This document shows, one piece after another, positions 22,146 through 33,700 of a stretch of DNA of 64,000 nucleotides. The notes under the pieces were generated by a model that was given only the letters and a program-made list of their open reading frames with translations, did no database searches and was not told where the DNA came from. The DNA is from Haplosporangium gracile (Eukaryota > Mortierellomycota > Mortierellomycetes > Mortierellales > Mortierellaceae), in NCBI GenBank assembly GCA_015499985.1, contig JAAAUF010000035.1, positions 25,563-89,562 on the forward strand, read 5' to 3'. Position 1 is the first letter of the stretch, and every line of letters starts with the position of its first letter. Position numbers and translations under genes: made by a program.

Positions 22146-24984
22146 ATGAATACTATTCCGATTCATGATATCCAAGGGCATTCCAAGCCCAGTTCTAATC
22201 AAAGCGGTACCTCGCCCACCAGTTTCAAACACCAGCAAGCACCCTGGCCAAAAACAGCATCCTCTAGAAAACTATCCACATCGCGGCCGACATCACCTTA
22301 CCCTCGCAAGGAGAACAACCTTCAAAACATGCTCTCGTCTTTCCCGACCCCCTCCCTCTACATCCGCGACCCAGGCCCAAACTCAGCATCGTCTGTCTCT
22401 TCCACGGGAACACTTACTTTCCAACAGCAACAGCACATGTATCTCCAAGAAAAGTACATGCAAGGACCACTGTCGGCAGATCATATGAGCGAGGGTGCAA
22501 AGATGAAAGCAGCTCTTTTAGGTAATGGAAAGAACCCGCCAAGGGCCCGTGTCCGTTCCGAGGACGGTCGTCAGCTCAACCATAACGAGACAAGTGGGCG
22601 CACGACCCACTCTTTCCCTTCTCCAACCTTTGCTGCCTCTAGTGGTGGTGCCACAAAGCCTCCCATGCTCCGAACGTCCGCCTCTGAGGCTAAACTCTCC
22701 TACCGCGCGTCTGGACAGAACCAGGCTCTCAACAGACCGAGTCATTCTCAGCCCAGCCCTCTTCCAAGAGAGTCGCCAGCAACACCTTTCCCCGTCAATT
22801 ACAGCACCGCTGGCGAGCACCTGATGGACGTCCCCGGGCAGGATCCATCCTATTTCCAAGGAACAGGATCAATCGACACACAGATGCGCCCACCCTCCTC
22901 CGACAGCAACTCTCTCACTCTAGCCTCTACAGAAACCAATCAATACGACAGCCAGCAGCAACAGCAATCGTTCCACGGTTACCAAGGCCAAGAAGGGAAA
23001 CCCATAACGGCTATTGACAGAAATAAGTCCAGGACTTCGCCCCTTCCTTCCCCAATCGGAAATCCGACGTTCCAGCAGCTTGGATTTGAGCACGAACCCC
23101 CAGTCGACACGCATCGTTGGGACAAGCGTCAACACTCCCAGCATCCCCCATCCAATCAGCCTGAGAACAACAGCAACAACAACAATACCACTGAACACCA
23201 ACAGCAGAAGCATCAGCCGACATTTTACGCTTCTCAGGGTCAGAATCATCGTCAAGAGGATCACATGTTCCACAACCATGCACCATACCAACAATCTAAT
23301 AATGTGCCTTATGGACCAATGGGACACCAACCCTATGGAATGTACGAACAGGAACCATACATGCAAAAGTCACATCCTTATCAGCATCAGCAGCAGCCAC
23401 AACATTACCAGCATCAGCAACAACAGCATAACGTCTACCAACACCATCCATCACCACCTCATCAGTATCAACCATCACATCACTACTCACAACAACAGCA
23501 ACAACAACAACAACAACAACACGGCTACTCAAACGGTTACTCGACTGCAAACAGCAATATCGGCCGACAGTTGTCCTATTCCTCCAGGACGGTCTCGCCC
23601 CAGCCCTTCCAGTTTGAACAAAAACACTTTAATTTCCAAACCCAAGAGCTAATTGCAGTCAAACCAAGGCCCTTCCAGCTGACGGACTTTACGATGAGCA
23701 GAACCATTGGAACAGGATCCTGCGGAAGGGTGCATCTGGTCCAGTCGATCTACAACTCTCGCTTCTACGCCCTCAAGGTCCTCAAGAAGAAACAGATTGT
23801 CCAGTCGAACCAGGTCGAGCATGTCAACGAGGAGAAGCGCATCTTGGAGCAGATTCGACACCCGTTCTTGGTCAAGACCTGGGGTACCTTCCAGGACCCT
23901 GCGAATTTGTACATCGTTATGGACTATGTTGTCGGAGGAGAGTTATTCAGCGTGTTACGTCGCATGCAGGTAAAAGAAAAGAAATAAGAGTATAGCGAAG
24001 CATGGAAAAAAATATGAGACGTAGCATAAAGCAACATACCATGGCAAGCCAAAAAAGAAGCGTCTTCTAACTAACATTAACATTATATCGTTATGTTTTT
24101 TCGCAACGAAATAGCGATTCTCGAACTCTGTCGCCAAGTTCTATGCGTGCCAGGTACTGTTGGCACTGGAATACCTCCACGGCAACAATATCATCTACCG
24201 CGATCTCAAGCCCGAAAACATCCTAATCGACGCACAGGGCAACATCAAGATCACCGACTTTGGCTTTGCCAAACACCTGGCCGACAACGAGACGGCATGG
24301 ACATTCTGTGGAACGCCCGACTACCTCGCCCCAGAGGTGATCAAGTCCAAGGGCTACGGCAAGGCGGCCGACTGGTGGTCTTTTGGAATCTTTATCTTTG
24401 AGATGCTGGCGGGATACCCACCCTTCTACGATGACGATCTGTTCAAGATGTGTCAGAAGATTGTTGATGGGGAGATGCGGTACCCTAAGTACTTTGATGG
24501 GCTCGCCAAGGATCTGCTGAAGCGATTGTTGGTGGCGGACTTGACCAAGCGGTACGGAAACTTGAGGGATGGATGCCATGATATCAGGAATCATGCCTGG
24601 TTCGAGGGTGTTGACTGGTCCATGGTCCTGAGGAGAGAGATTGCTGCGCCCTTTGTTCCCGATGTTAAGTGGGATGGCGATGCCAGCTGTAAGCGATTCG
24701 ATTTGATCACCTTTAGCTTCTACTCATCATGTTTTGCCCACCATTTTTTTTGTTCTGCTGATCCGATCACTAACTAACATCCACACAAAAATGCTTATTT
24801 TTGTTTCATTTCTCTAGGTTTTGGATTCTATCCCGAAGAAGACGAAGACGACGAAGAAGCCAAGGCACCAACGGACAACAGCAAGGTCAACTCAAACTCT
24901 GCCGTCTCCAGTCCATCCCTGTCTGACAAGGATAATAATGAAGACATGGCCACAGACTACCATGATCTGTTCCCTGACTTTTGA
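22146..24984 (+). CDS. cAMP-dependent protein kinase catalytic subunit with long Q/H-rich N-terminus
   Basis: Exons 22146-23969, 24115-24688 and 24818-24984 give 854 codons. Residues 1 to ~510 are low-complexity, rich in Ser, Pro, Gln and His with a ten-Gln run near residues 450-460; PKA itself is usually ~350-400 residues. The kinase domain has a Gly loop [11 protein letters not shown] (522-532), Lys544 in YALKVLKK, the Glu of [10 protein letters not shown], the catalytic loop [14 protein letters not shown], the activation segment [13 protein letters not shown], and [13 protein letters not shown]. The C-terminal tail ends HDLFPDF, matching the FxxF hydrophobic motif of AGC kinases. These features specify PKA rather than other AGC families. 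It phosphorylates R-R-x-S/T sites when freed from the regulatory subunit. Cys526 replaces the near-invariant Phe at the Gly-loop tip. The neighbouring homeobox gene is rich in R-R-x-S. Confidence 0.93.
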
Positions 24985-25041
24985 AGACGAGCTAATAAAA
25001 ATTAACGCTGTTCAGTCCAGTCCAGTCCAGTCAGTGGGCTT

Positions 25042-25051
25042 NNNNNNNNNN
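25042..25051. other. Assembly gap (10 N) next to poly-A
   Basis: Ten N followed by 18 A, about 60 bases after the PKA stop codon. It is probably a homopolymer-induced scaffold join. True length unknown. Confidence 0.95.
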
Positions 25052-27339
25052 AAAAAAAAAAAAAAAAACACTGTGGTGAAAAGGGCTGCAAAAGTAGGGA
25101 TGGTGGGCGGGAAGCATTTTTTACGAAAAGTTCATTCCTCAACTTTATTGTCATGCCTATCTATCTCCTCTCTCTCTCTCTCTCTTTCTTTCTTCCTTCC
25201 CATGTGCAAATGAATAAGTGAGTGAACAGTCTCCTTGCTTATCCTTTATCAACCCAAACAAACGAAAATCGCCCTCCCAAAGCAATTCTGAATGAAAACC
25301 TAGCACATGTGGAGCGAGGTGCAGGTAGAGAGAGGGAGAACAAAAAGAGATCAAAGAGATAGCTGGACAGAATTTTTCCCACCCCACAATAACTTCCCAC
25401 CCATTTTTTTATGACCTTGTTGTCTTTTTCAATCGCGTGTTTCTTTCCATCAATCCTGCAGGCTGTCCAGTATGTCATCACATGCTGGCTGTCGACAAAA
25501 AAAAGAGGATGGGCACTTGGGTAGGTTACGATTGTCAGTCTTCCTTGTCTTCTCTCCTCTCTCCTATTCCTTCTACTCACAAAATTGCGTGTCTACATGT
25601 GGAGAAGTCGGAGAGGTGGGGAACGGGAAGCCGGCGAGAAAACGACAAAAACGCAAGGGGAGGGCGGATGGAGTGGGATGCATTGATGAAAAATATGTAC
25701 TCTTGGTCAAGTTTGTTGTTGTTGCTGTATCTCCGACAACTTACTCGAGCGCGCGACAGACAAAAGGGGACAGGACGGACGCTCTCATGCTCTCACAATT
25801 AGTAGAGTAGAGAGAGACAGTTGTGTTTGTGCGCTTTTTCCCATAGTCGTGAGGGGCACACATACTCACGCGTAGGTTACCTGTTCGACGTCGCCTTTCC
25901 ATTTTTGTCGATTTGCCTTTGTGCCCAAGCCCATGAACAACGGTAAAAGGTATGATGGGAACGTCAAAGGAAGTACAGGGAGTGAGGCGTGGGGCGAGGG
26001 GTGGAAGGAGAATTCCTTTCCTGTTCTTTTCTGTCTCTCTTCTCCTTCCCTCACGTTTTGCTGTTGTTTTGTTAGTGCCACTTACTCTTTTGGATAGCGA
26101 TGGATAACGCGAATGTATCTCTTCGGGAAAGCAAGGTGTGAGTATAAAAAAAAAAGACCCTCTTTTTAGTGTCTTCATCCGCGCCTTGGCGTGACAGTTC
26201 AGGAATGCAAACCCTTTTGGTGTTGTTGCATCAACATTCATCGCTTGATGGATTGAAAAAAAAAAAAGAGGCGGGATACCAATTGGATAAACGAAAAGAG
26301 CAAGCTCCCAGACTTTCACCTCCATCCAAGCGACCGTCGCTCATCGGTGAGTAAGAATAGACGCAAAACAGACCACCAACAGCCAAAAAGTAACAAGGTA
26401 ACAAACAAACAAAAAAAAACACACCAGCAGGTGAAAACAAAAAAGAGCACAAAAATAACAACAAACAAAACAATTTTTTTTACCAGCGCGAAATGAATAT
26501 GATTTCGCGTCTCTATCGCACTTCTCCTGAGCCAGACAGTCCTGGCTCGCCCACGCTCTTGAAGATGAAGTTTCTGCACCCACGAAACGATAAAGTGTCA
26601 TCCTTTTCTATGACTTTCCACCTCATTTGCTCTCGAATCACCCCTGTTCTCATTTCAAAAATCCGCTGCTGAAAAGTGAGGATGGCCAATTGCCCATTTT
26701 CACTTTGAGTTTTTCCTATTAGTATTAGTCAAGAAAAACACAAGAAAACATCTTTACCCTTCTTGCAACTTGTCACTTCTCCATCGCACGAGTTGTTTCC
26801 TGGCATGCGTCTGTAGCATGTGAAGCAGATGTGATGAATAGATGCATCAAGGGCAAAGATTATTTTTGTTCAATCTATCGTCTTGTTTTCTTTCTTCTGC
26901 TTTTCCCTTTCTTGATATCGTTCGCCTCTCGGCTGGAAGAACGAAGGCCAGAGTCAAAGAAAAAAAAGGGCTTAGAGTTTCATGATGACAAGAGGTGACA
27001 TGCCCGGCGATATTTTGCCCTGTTTTACTAGAGTTCAGTTTGATCATGTTGGTAGGTTTTTTGGTTGGTTGTGTGCGACGGAATAGGGGATGGAGTACTG
27101 TTAGTGCTAAATCAGTTTTCCCAAGAGCACAGTGGACTTCCAGCAAAGTGTTTTTTTTTTTGGCTGCTACTGTTTGTTGTTATTGTTCGTTGGTTGTTGG
27201 TCAGTGGAGTTTTGTTTAAATCGAGTCAAGGAGGAAGAAAAAAAGAAAGAAAGAAAAGAAAGGTGTAGTTGTTTGTCATGGACACAACAATGCTGAGAAC
27301 AAAGAACCAAAAACCAAAAAAAAATAAATGCGAGGGCCA

Positions 27340-27376
27340 GACCCTCAGACCAGCCCTCAGACCAGCCCTCAGACCA
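27340..27376 (+). repeat. Short direct repeat CAGACCAGCCCT
   Basis: Near-identical 12-mers repeated in tandem (CCCTCAGACCAG units), seen directly in the gene-free interval. Confidence 0.7.
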
Positions 27377-30300
27377 CCTCCACCTCTCCCCAACCTATCA
27401 TCGACTGATGGGCTTTTATTCCCTTCGTTTTTCTTCTTCTTTCTGCGCTGTCATTCCATATCTCGCGTTGCTGTGAATGTCAATGTTGTTGTTATTGCTG
27501 TTGTATTCATCCACTCCACTCTTCATTTCTTCTCGTCTCGTCCCTTCCCCCTCCTTTTGCTGCTTTGTTCTTGTGGATGACAGCTTTAACTTTGAAAAAT
27601 AAAAAATGCTCGTTCGCGATTCCTCTTTTGTCATCCAATCAAGGGCTAATCACGCGCGCTCATTTTTTTTGTTTTCTGTTCATTGCTTTGGACAATGCGT
27701 CCTGTTCATTCGTCGCGTCAATGAAAGTCGTCCGTTGTCAGGGGCGTTGCTATCGGCCAGCTACCAAAGAATAAACAAAAGGCCCGGAAGAGAAGATAAC
27801 ATATTAATAAAGAACGGGGCCAAGAGGAAACGAAACGAAAAACGGTTTGCTTTTGTCTGTTTTAACTGTTACGGCACTCACTCGACTTCCTATCAACCCC
27901 CTGTCTGTTCTTTCTTTCCCTTTCTCTCTCTCTTTAATTCTGACAGCAACAACGACGATAACGGTAGCAAACAACATCCCTCCCTTGCGCTCCCTTTGTC
28001 AATGCACTTTGCTCACGTAACGCAGACACATAATCGTACTGGTCAATCCTTACTTGGCGGATTTGTCAGAGGTTGTGCCCCTTTAGCTTATTCAGTGGCT
28101 TCTTTTTTTTTCTTCATTACAACTCCACGCCTCTTTTGTGTGTTGTTTTTTCTTCCGTTTTTCCTTCTTTTCACTTTTCGCCCTTTGGTGAAGCGGGTGG
28201 TGTTCTTTGTCTTTTGAACTTTTTCTTTGCGCTCCTTTCTTTCTTCTTTTCTTTACCTTGGCGCCTTCCCACTTCCATTTACTCCTCATCTCTCCTTTCT
28301 TCTTTTCTTTTCCCTTTCATATTCCCTTCTCTCTCCCATTCCCCTTCCCTTCCCTTCCTTCGCGCATTTGCAGCAATTGGTTTATGTTTTAAAACACAGC
28401 AGCGGCAGCAGGAACAACAGTGGCCATACCTAATCCTCGGATACAAGTGTTCATATCTCTTTCTCCCTCTCTCTCCCTCACTGGCCCTGCCCAGGTTCAT
28501 TTTGGTAAATTGAAAGACTGAATAGCCTTATCGCGCCATGCTCTCAACCCTTGTACATGAACATTGAGCATCGACATCGACAATTGTCACTGTTTGTTCT
28601 CTTCAAATGCTATCACAACAGCAAGATCTGATACACCGTTTTTTCTTGCCTCCTCTTTGTCCTTTTATTCTTTCTCCTCTTTCTCTTCTTTGACCGACAA
28701 CTGACAACCACATCGACAATCTCGGACAATCTATCAATTCCTAGATTCTTCTCCCTCTCCTCACCCCTCTCCTCACCCCTTTCAAACCACCCCCACCACC
28801 TTTACCCTCACCACTCTTCGCCTCCTACCAGCGCTAGCTACGCCTTTCGCTTCCTCCTTTCTGTTACTCCTTGCAACCATCCTACAATTAATAACACCCA
28901 CACTCCTCCCTGAACATCCTTCACAACGACCCATTGCCAAACGCACCCTAGGTAAATACCTTCAACCCATCCGTTTTTGTATATTTCACCTTCCGTATCG
29001 CAAGACCGTTACCCATACAATCTCATAATCGCGATTCATTGGACTCGGGCCATTCCTCGCGTTAAACGTCCGCTCATGGACCATGGACCTACCAATCTCC
29101 ACAACAGTTCAACACAAACTTTGCCCTATCTCTCTCTCCCTTCCTGCTTCCATTCCTTTGCCTTTACTCTCCCTTCGCGGAGGAGCTATCGACCACCGTC
29201 TGAGCAATGGTGTGTTTGCTTGCTCGGTCAATCTCGTGACAGATTTACCCGTTTTGAAGGCCCTATCCCATCGCCCACCCTTGCTCTCGTGCTCGAAAAT
29301 GGATTGCTAAAGGGACTTATCTTCCGTCTCTTTCCTTCGTTTTTTTTTCTCTTCCAGAAAGTGACCGACTGTCGCTCTCTCGCCCTTATTATCTTTTGCT
29401 CACGCCCCAGCACAACTCACATTTGTGTCCCCCTCCTTGCATGCGCCCTCTCAGGGCCCATTTTTTCTTTTCTTTTTTTTTTCGTTTCCTCCTTTTTTCT
29501 CACCTAAGAACGGCCGTCAACATAAATTTTGTGTCGCCAAAACAAAAATAATCTGTTGTTGTTGTGGTGGTGGTGGTGGTGGTGGTTACCCCCTTCTTTG
29601 TTGTTCGAACCTGAAGAGAAAGAAAACAAAAGAGTCGGATGAAAACAAAGAGGAAAGTAACAAGGGAATTGGTTTGCCTGCACAGTACTTTATTTCTCAC
29701 GAGCACCCCGATCATACTCCAAAATCGCACCCAGGCAGACATGTTCGGTATCTGCGGGCGGACTAGTCATTTTCTATTTTCTCTCTCTCCTTCTTTTACT
29801 CTTTCTTTTCTCCCTCTCTTGTTTTTTAATGTTCAAAGAGTGAAATGCTCTTTCGCCTATACACACAACAACAAAGGGAGGAGGGCGATATTGATGTTGG
29901 CGAGGAGTGGGCAAGTGAGAATGGAACGATATTGAGAGTTGTAACTGTCTCTCTTTTCTTCTCTCCTCGTTCTTTGTTTTCTCGTCTTCTCTCACTCCCA
30001 CCATCTCAATGTGCGTATGCATGACTATATTCGAGTGAATAAAGAGTGGGGGTGAGGGAAGAAAGTGTGAGTAAGAGTGCAAGATTAGTATCGACCGAGT
30101 GCCGAATGTATTATTTGTTGTTGTTGGCTCTATTCGCCTTCATTTCATTCCATCTTATCCATCCCTCACCCTCTTTCCTGTGGCTCTCCCTGTGTCCACT
30201 CTCCATCCTGCCCTTCTCCATCCCTTCTTCCTCGTTTTCTTCTTTGCACACCTTGACAAATGGACACCGTTCTGTTATTGTTTTTTTTTCTCCTTTCCTT

Positions 30301-30714
30301 TTTGAACCCCTTGCAAACTTTGTTTAATCTTTCCGCTTCACATACCAATCATCCTCTTTGCTTGTCCTCGACTGCTCCATAGACCATTAACCTCATCCGT
30401 CTTGCAACTTCCACCCTCCTCCTCCCTTCCTTCTGTTTTCTGACCTTCCTCCACCCATGTCTGCCTTCTTCCTCGGCCTGACTCTCCTCTATTTTGCAGC
30501 TTGACCACAAGCCGATCCACCGCCCTTTGTTCCTCGCCACCACTTTACCTTATTTAGTGGTTCGGATTGGGCCCACAAAAAAAAAGTATTGGTTGCTATT
30601 AAGTCCAAAGCCGTTCCCTCGCCGCCGCCTTTCCACATCCGCTCACATAATTATTTAGTGGTGACAATAGGAAAGGGGCAAGTCCTTCTATCTTTTTACT
30701 TTCTTCAGTCCGCA

Positions 30715-33700
30715 ATGACTGAGTCATCCAACCTCGAGCATCAATCCCCACACGGCGAACTACGGACAGCCTTTTACAATCCCTATGATATCAAGCGTCG
30801 TCGGCGAACCTCCCGCAGTCAGTTCAAAACCCTGGAAAAGGCTTTCATCGAAAATCCCAAGCCCAATGCCAGCACACGCCAACAGCTTGCCCAGCGGCTA
30901 TCGATGACCCCTCGCGGAATTCAAGTATGGTTCCAGAATAGGCGAGCCAAGAAGAAGCAGGCCAATACGGCCGTGCACCAAGCGAACCCTAACCCCAGCA
31001 CGGATGAACAGCAAATAGAGGACGATCTCGGGCCAGAGGGTGACTCACTTCTTGTCTCTGACAAGTCTGGGCCCACCGAAGGCTATTCTCCTAGTTATGC
31101 TCCACCATCTCTCACGGTCGAGAGTTCTAAAGCCCTTAGTGAACCACCAACAACAAAGAAGGCCCAGGCAACACGATCGGACAGTGTGATGTCCGACTTT
31201 TCTTCTTCATCCGTCCTATCTATTGAGGCGCTAGCTGTCGAGACAGATATAATTCAGTCTCAAGGCCTTTCCGACGATAACAGATCCATGCTCGATCCAG
31301 AAACGTGGGGTCGTTCGCAGACATGGAGTAGTGCGGGTACGCGCAACCCATCGACCAATCTCCAGTCGCGCCCTGCTCCTTTTGTTGACCTGTCCAGCTC
31401 ATCTTCGCTCTCCGGCCTGGGACCAGCCGCTCCACAGCTCATTGACCGACCCAGGTTTGTGGACACACCGGTTGTAACTCGACATGACTGGGCGCCTGAT
31501 AGACTTCAAAAGAGTCAAGGTATGGTTTATAGTTTTCTCACGCCACTTCGTCAAAGTTAAAGCTATCAGCTTTTGCCTTTTTCTTGTTTGTTTGTATTCA
31601 ATACCTTATTCTTATTCATGGTCTTGGTCTGATGATTGCTATTCTTCTTCTTTCACTTAATGCCTCACAACGGCAGACTCGTCAAGAAGGCGAAACTTAA
31701 AGACAATAGCCTTCCAAGGATTACCACCAACCGTTCCGACAATACCGAATGTCCACCGGCGACTTTCCACTCTGAGTCTTTTGCGAAGAATGTCTATGCC
31801 GGCCCTCATCCAAGTAAGCAGCGACCAAGAGGGGAGCATTTGGAGCGGCCAGCACCCGAGCCCATCTACGGACGACCTTCGGCAATCGTTACCCCATCAA
31901 CGGCCACATCCATACTCAGTCAACAACGCCAACACCAGTTCCATCACCAGCAACAATAACGCGCCACCATCGCCCTTTCTTCCATCTCTTCCTCCTCAGC
32001 CTCTACTTTCAAAGACAACACCATCCATTGTTGCCCCGACAGCAACAACAATGACGACAGCGGCAGCGACCATAGCAGCCATGGGCGGGACCCATTTATC
32101 GTCAACAGTGCATGGGCACATGGGGTTTGTGAGAGACACTCATGGACATGCGCGCATTTATCCACTCTCGCGTAGGGTTTCGATTCATGAGACTAGCTTC
32201 TTTTCGTCCCACCATGGCTCGAAGCACAAGGCTGTGCACTCCCTGGATGGCCTGGGCTCGACCTCGACTTTGGATGGAGTCAATCAGACAGAGTCTATCG
32301 TGCCGCCAATAGAAGTTCAGAGCAAGAGGAAAAAAAGTGTTAGCAAGCACTTTCGTCCCTCAGGAGGATCACCCATGGCCGGCATTCATGTTTTCGACAC
32401 CTCGGGAGGCATAGTTCATGGAGACACGCCATCGTCTTTTTCCGAGTCTCCCACATCTGTCAATGTCCCTTCGTTCACATTCTCGTCACCAGAGCAACAG
32501 CCAAGGATTGCTGACAATCAGGTCTCCAGACACACTACTTCGATGACGAACCCTTACACCTTCATTGAGGGTCAAAAAGCTTTGGATTCTGGAACCAGAG
32601 TTGTGCGGGCGGGAGGCGTTGGTGTGGCCCAGCAGTCGCCGCTGAAAGTCCACACAGTCAGCATAGTGGGACCTTCTACAACAATCAACCATGGTGGCAA
32701 CTTCAGCACCAGTGCTGCATCATCCACACAACAAACATCGAGCCCAATTACAAGTTCTACGGGAGGTCTTTCATCGGCTAAACAGTCTCATATCCTGGCT
32801 GGCCAGGGTATGACGCTGGCGCAGAGCTTTATGGCCACAACTGACGAAGCGAGTCCTTTTGGGTCCTTGGATCCGAGAAAGGGCCATAGACGATCGTCCT
32901 TGAAGACCACCCCCAAGAACAAGAGTCAGTCGGGAGTACGTGTCCAGTTTGACATTCAACATTCCCCGACAGGACCAAGCGTTTCGGCCTCTGGTAGTCA
33001 GGATTCTTTGGCGCCACCAATACAGTCGGGAAGCTGCACGACCACAGAAAATATCTATCAGAACGCTTGGACAGATATAACGATGCAACAGCGGCCACCG
33101 ACAGGCGACATTTCAGTGGCGAAACTTGCAGAAAGCCCTCCGATGGCTTTGCTCAACCCTGTAGTTCATAAGCATTCATCGTCTCCTCATCCCCCGGATG
33201 CTTCTGGTCACTCATGGCGGTCGACTGCCCTTCCAGCATCCTCCTTGGCTTTATCAGCCGAATTGGGACCCTCGAGCCAAGACGGCATTGTTTACTGGCC
33301 GACGGCGACAGACTTGAATCAAGCAAGGTGCTCAGGCCCAGACTCTCCCACATTGGATTCAACGCTTCTTCAGGCTGCCCAGCAAGCTCGGCGCAACTCT
33401 TGCCCTCCTGGGTTTATTGAGTGTTTCAGCAGAGGACTCCAGATCATTCCCGACCCTTCAGCTTTGAGCAGCCAATCTCCTGTCAAACAAGGAGACATTG
33501 CCGTTTTACGACTTCAGCAAGAATTTGAGTATCGCTTGCAACTACAACAACAACAGCAACAGTTTCAGCAGCAGCAATTTCAGCTTCAACTCCAACACCA
33601 GCGTCAGCAGCAACAACAACTTCAGCAACAGCAGTATCAACAGCAGTTTTTCTTTTCTGTTCGGGAGCTTCAGCCTTCCACCACAGGATCATCTTCATCT

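Larger units (their letters stand above)
24985..30714. other. Long gene-free interval between PKA and the homeobox gene
   Basis: 5.7 kb holding the PKA 3' end, a CCAGT tandem run (25014-25032), an N gap, many CT- or A-rich blocks, a threefold CAGACCAGCCCT direct repeat (27340-27376), a GGT/GTG run (29560-29586) and a CT/ACC-rich leader-like block (28740-28950). A GT donor-like CCTAG/GTAAAT occurs at 28951 and an acceptor-like TTCTTCAG just before the homeobox ATG, so a leader intron of ~1.7 kb is possible. No frame looks like protein and no tRNA is seen. Confidence 0.5.

Noticed and set aside
22920..23550. Antisense Val/Ala-rich frames under the PKA N-terminus, and similar ones under poly-Gln of the homeobox gene
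   Set aside because: Direct consequence of CAG/CAA repeats on the coding strand.
28977..29507. 176-codon + strand frame in the PKA-homeobox interval
   Set aside because: Composition is that of translated CT-rich DNA (Phe, Ser, Leu, Pro), with no motif, no splice support and no homology I recognise.
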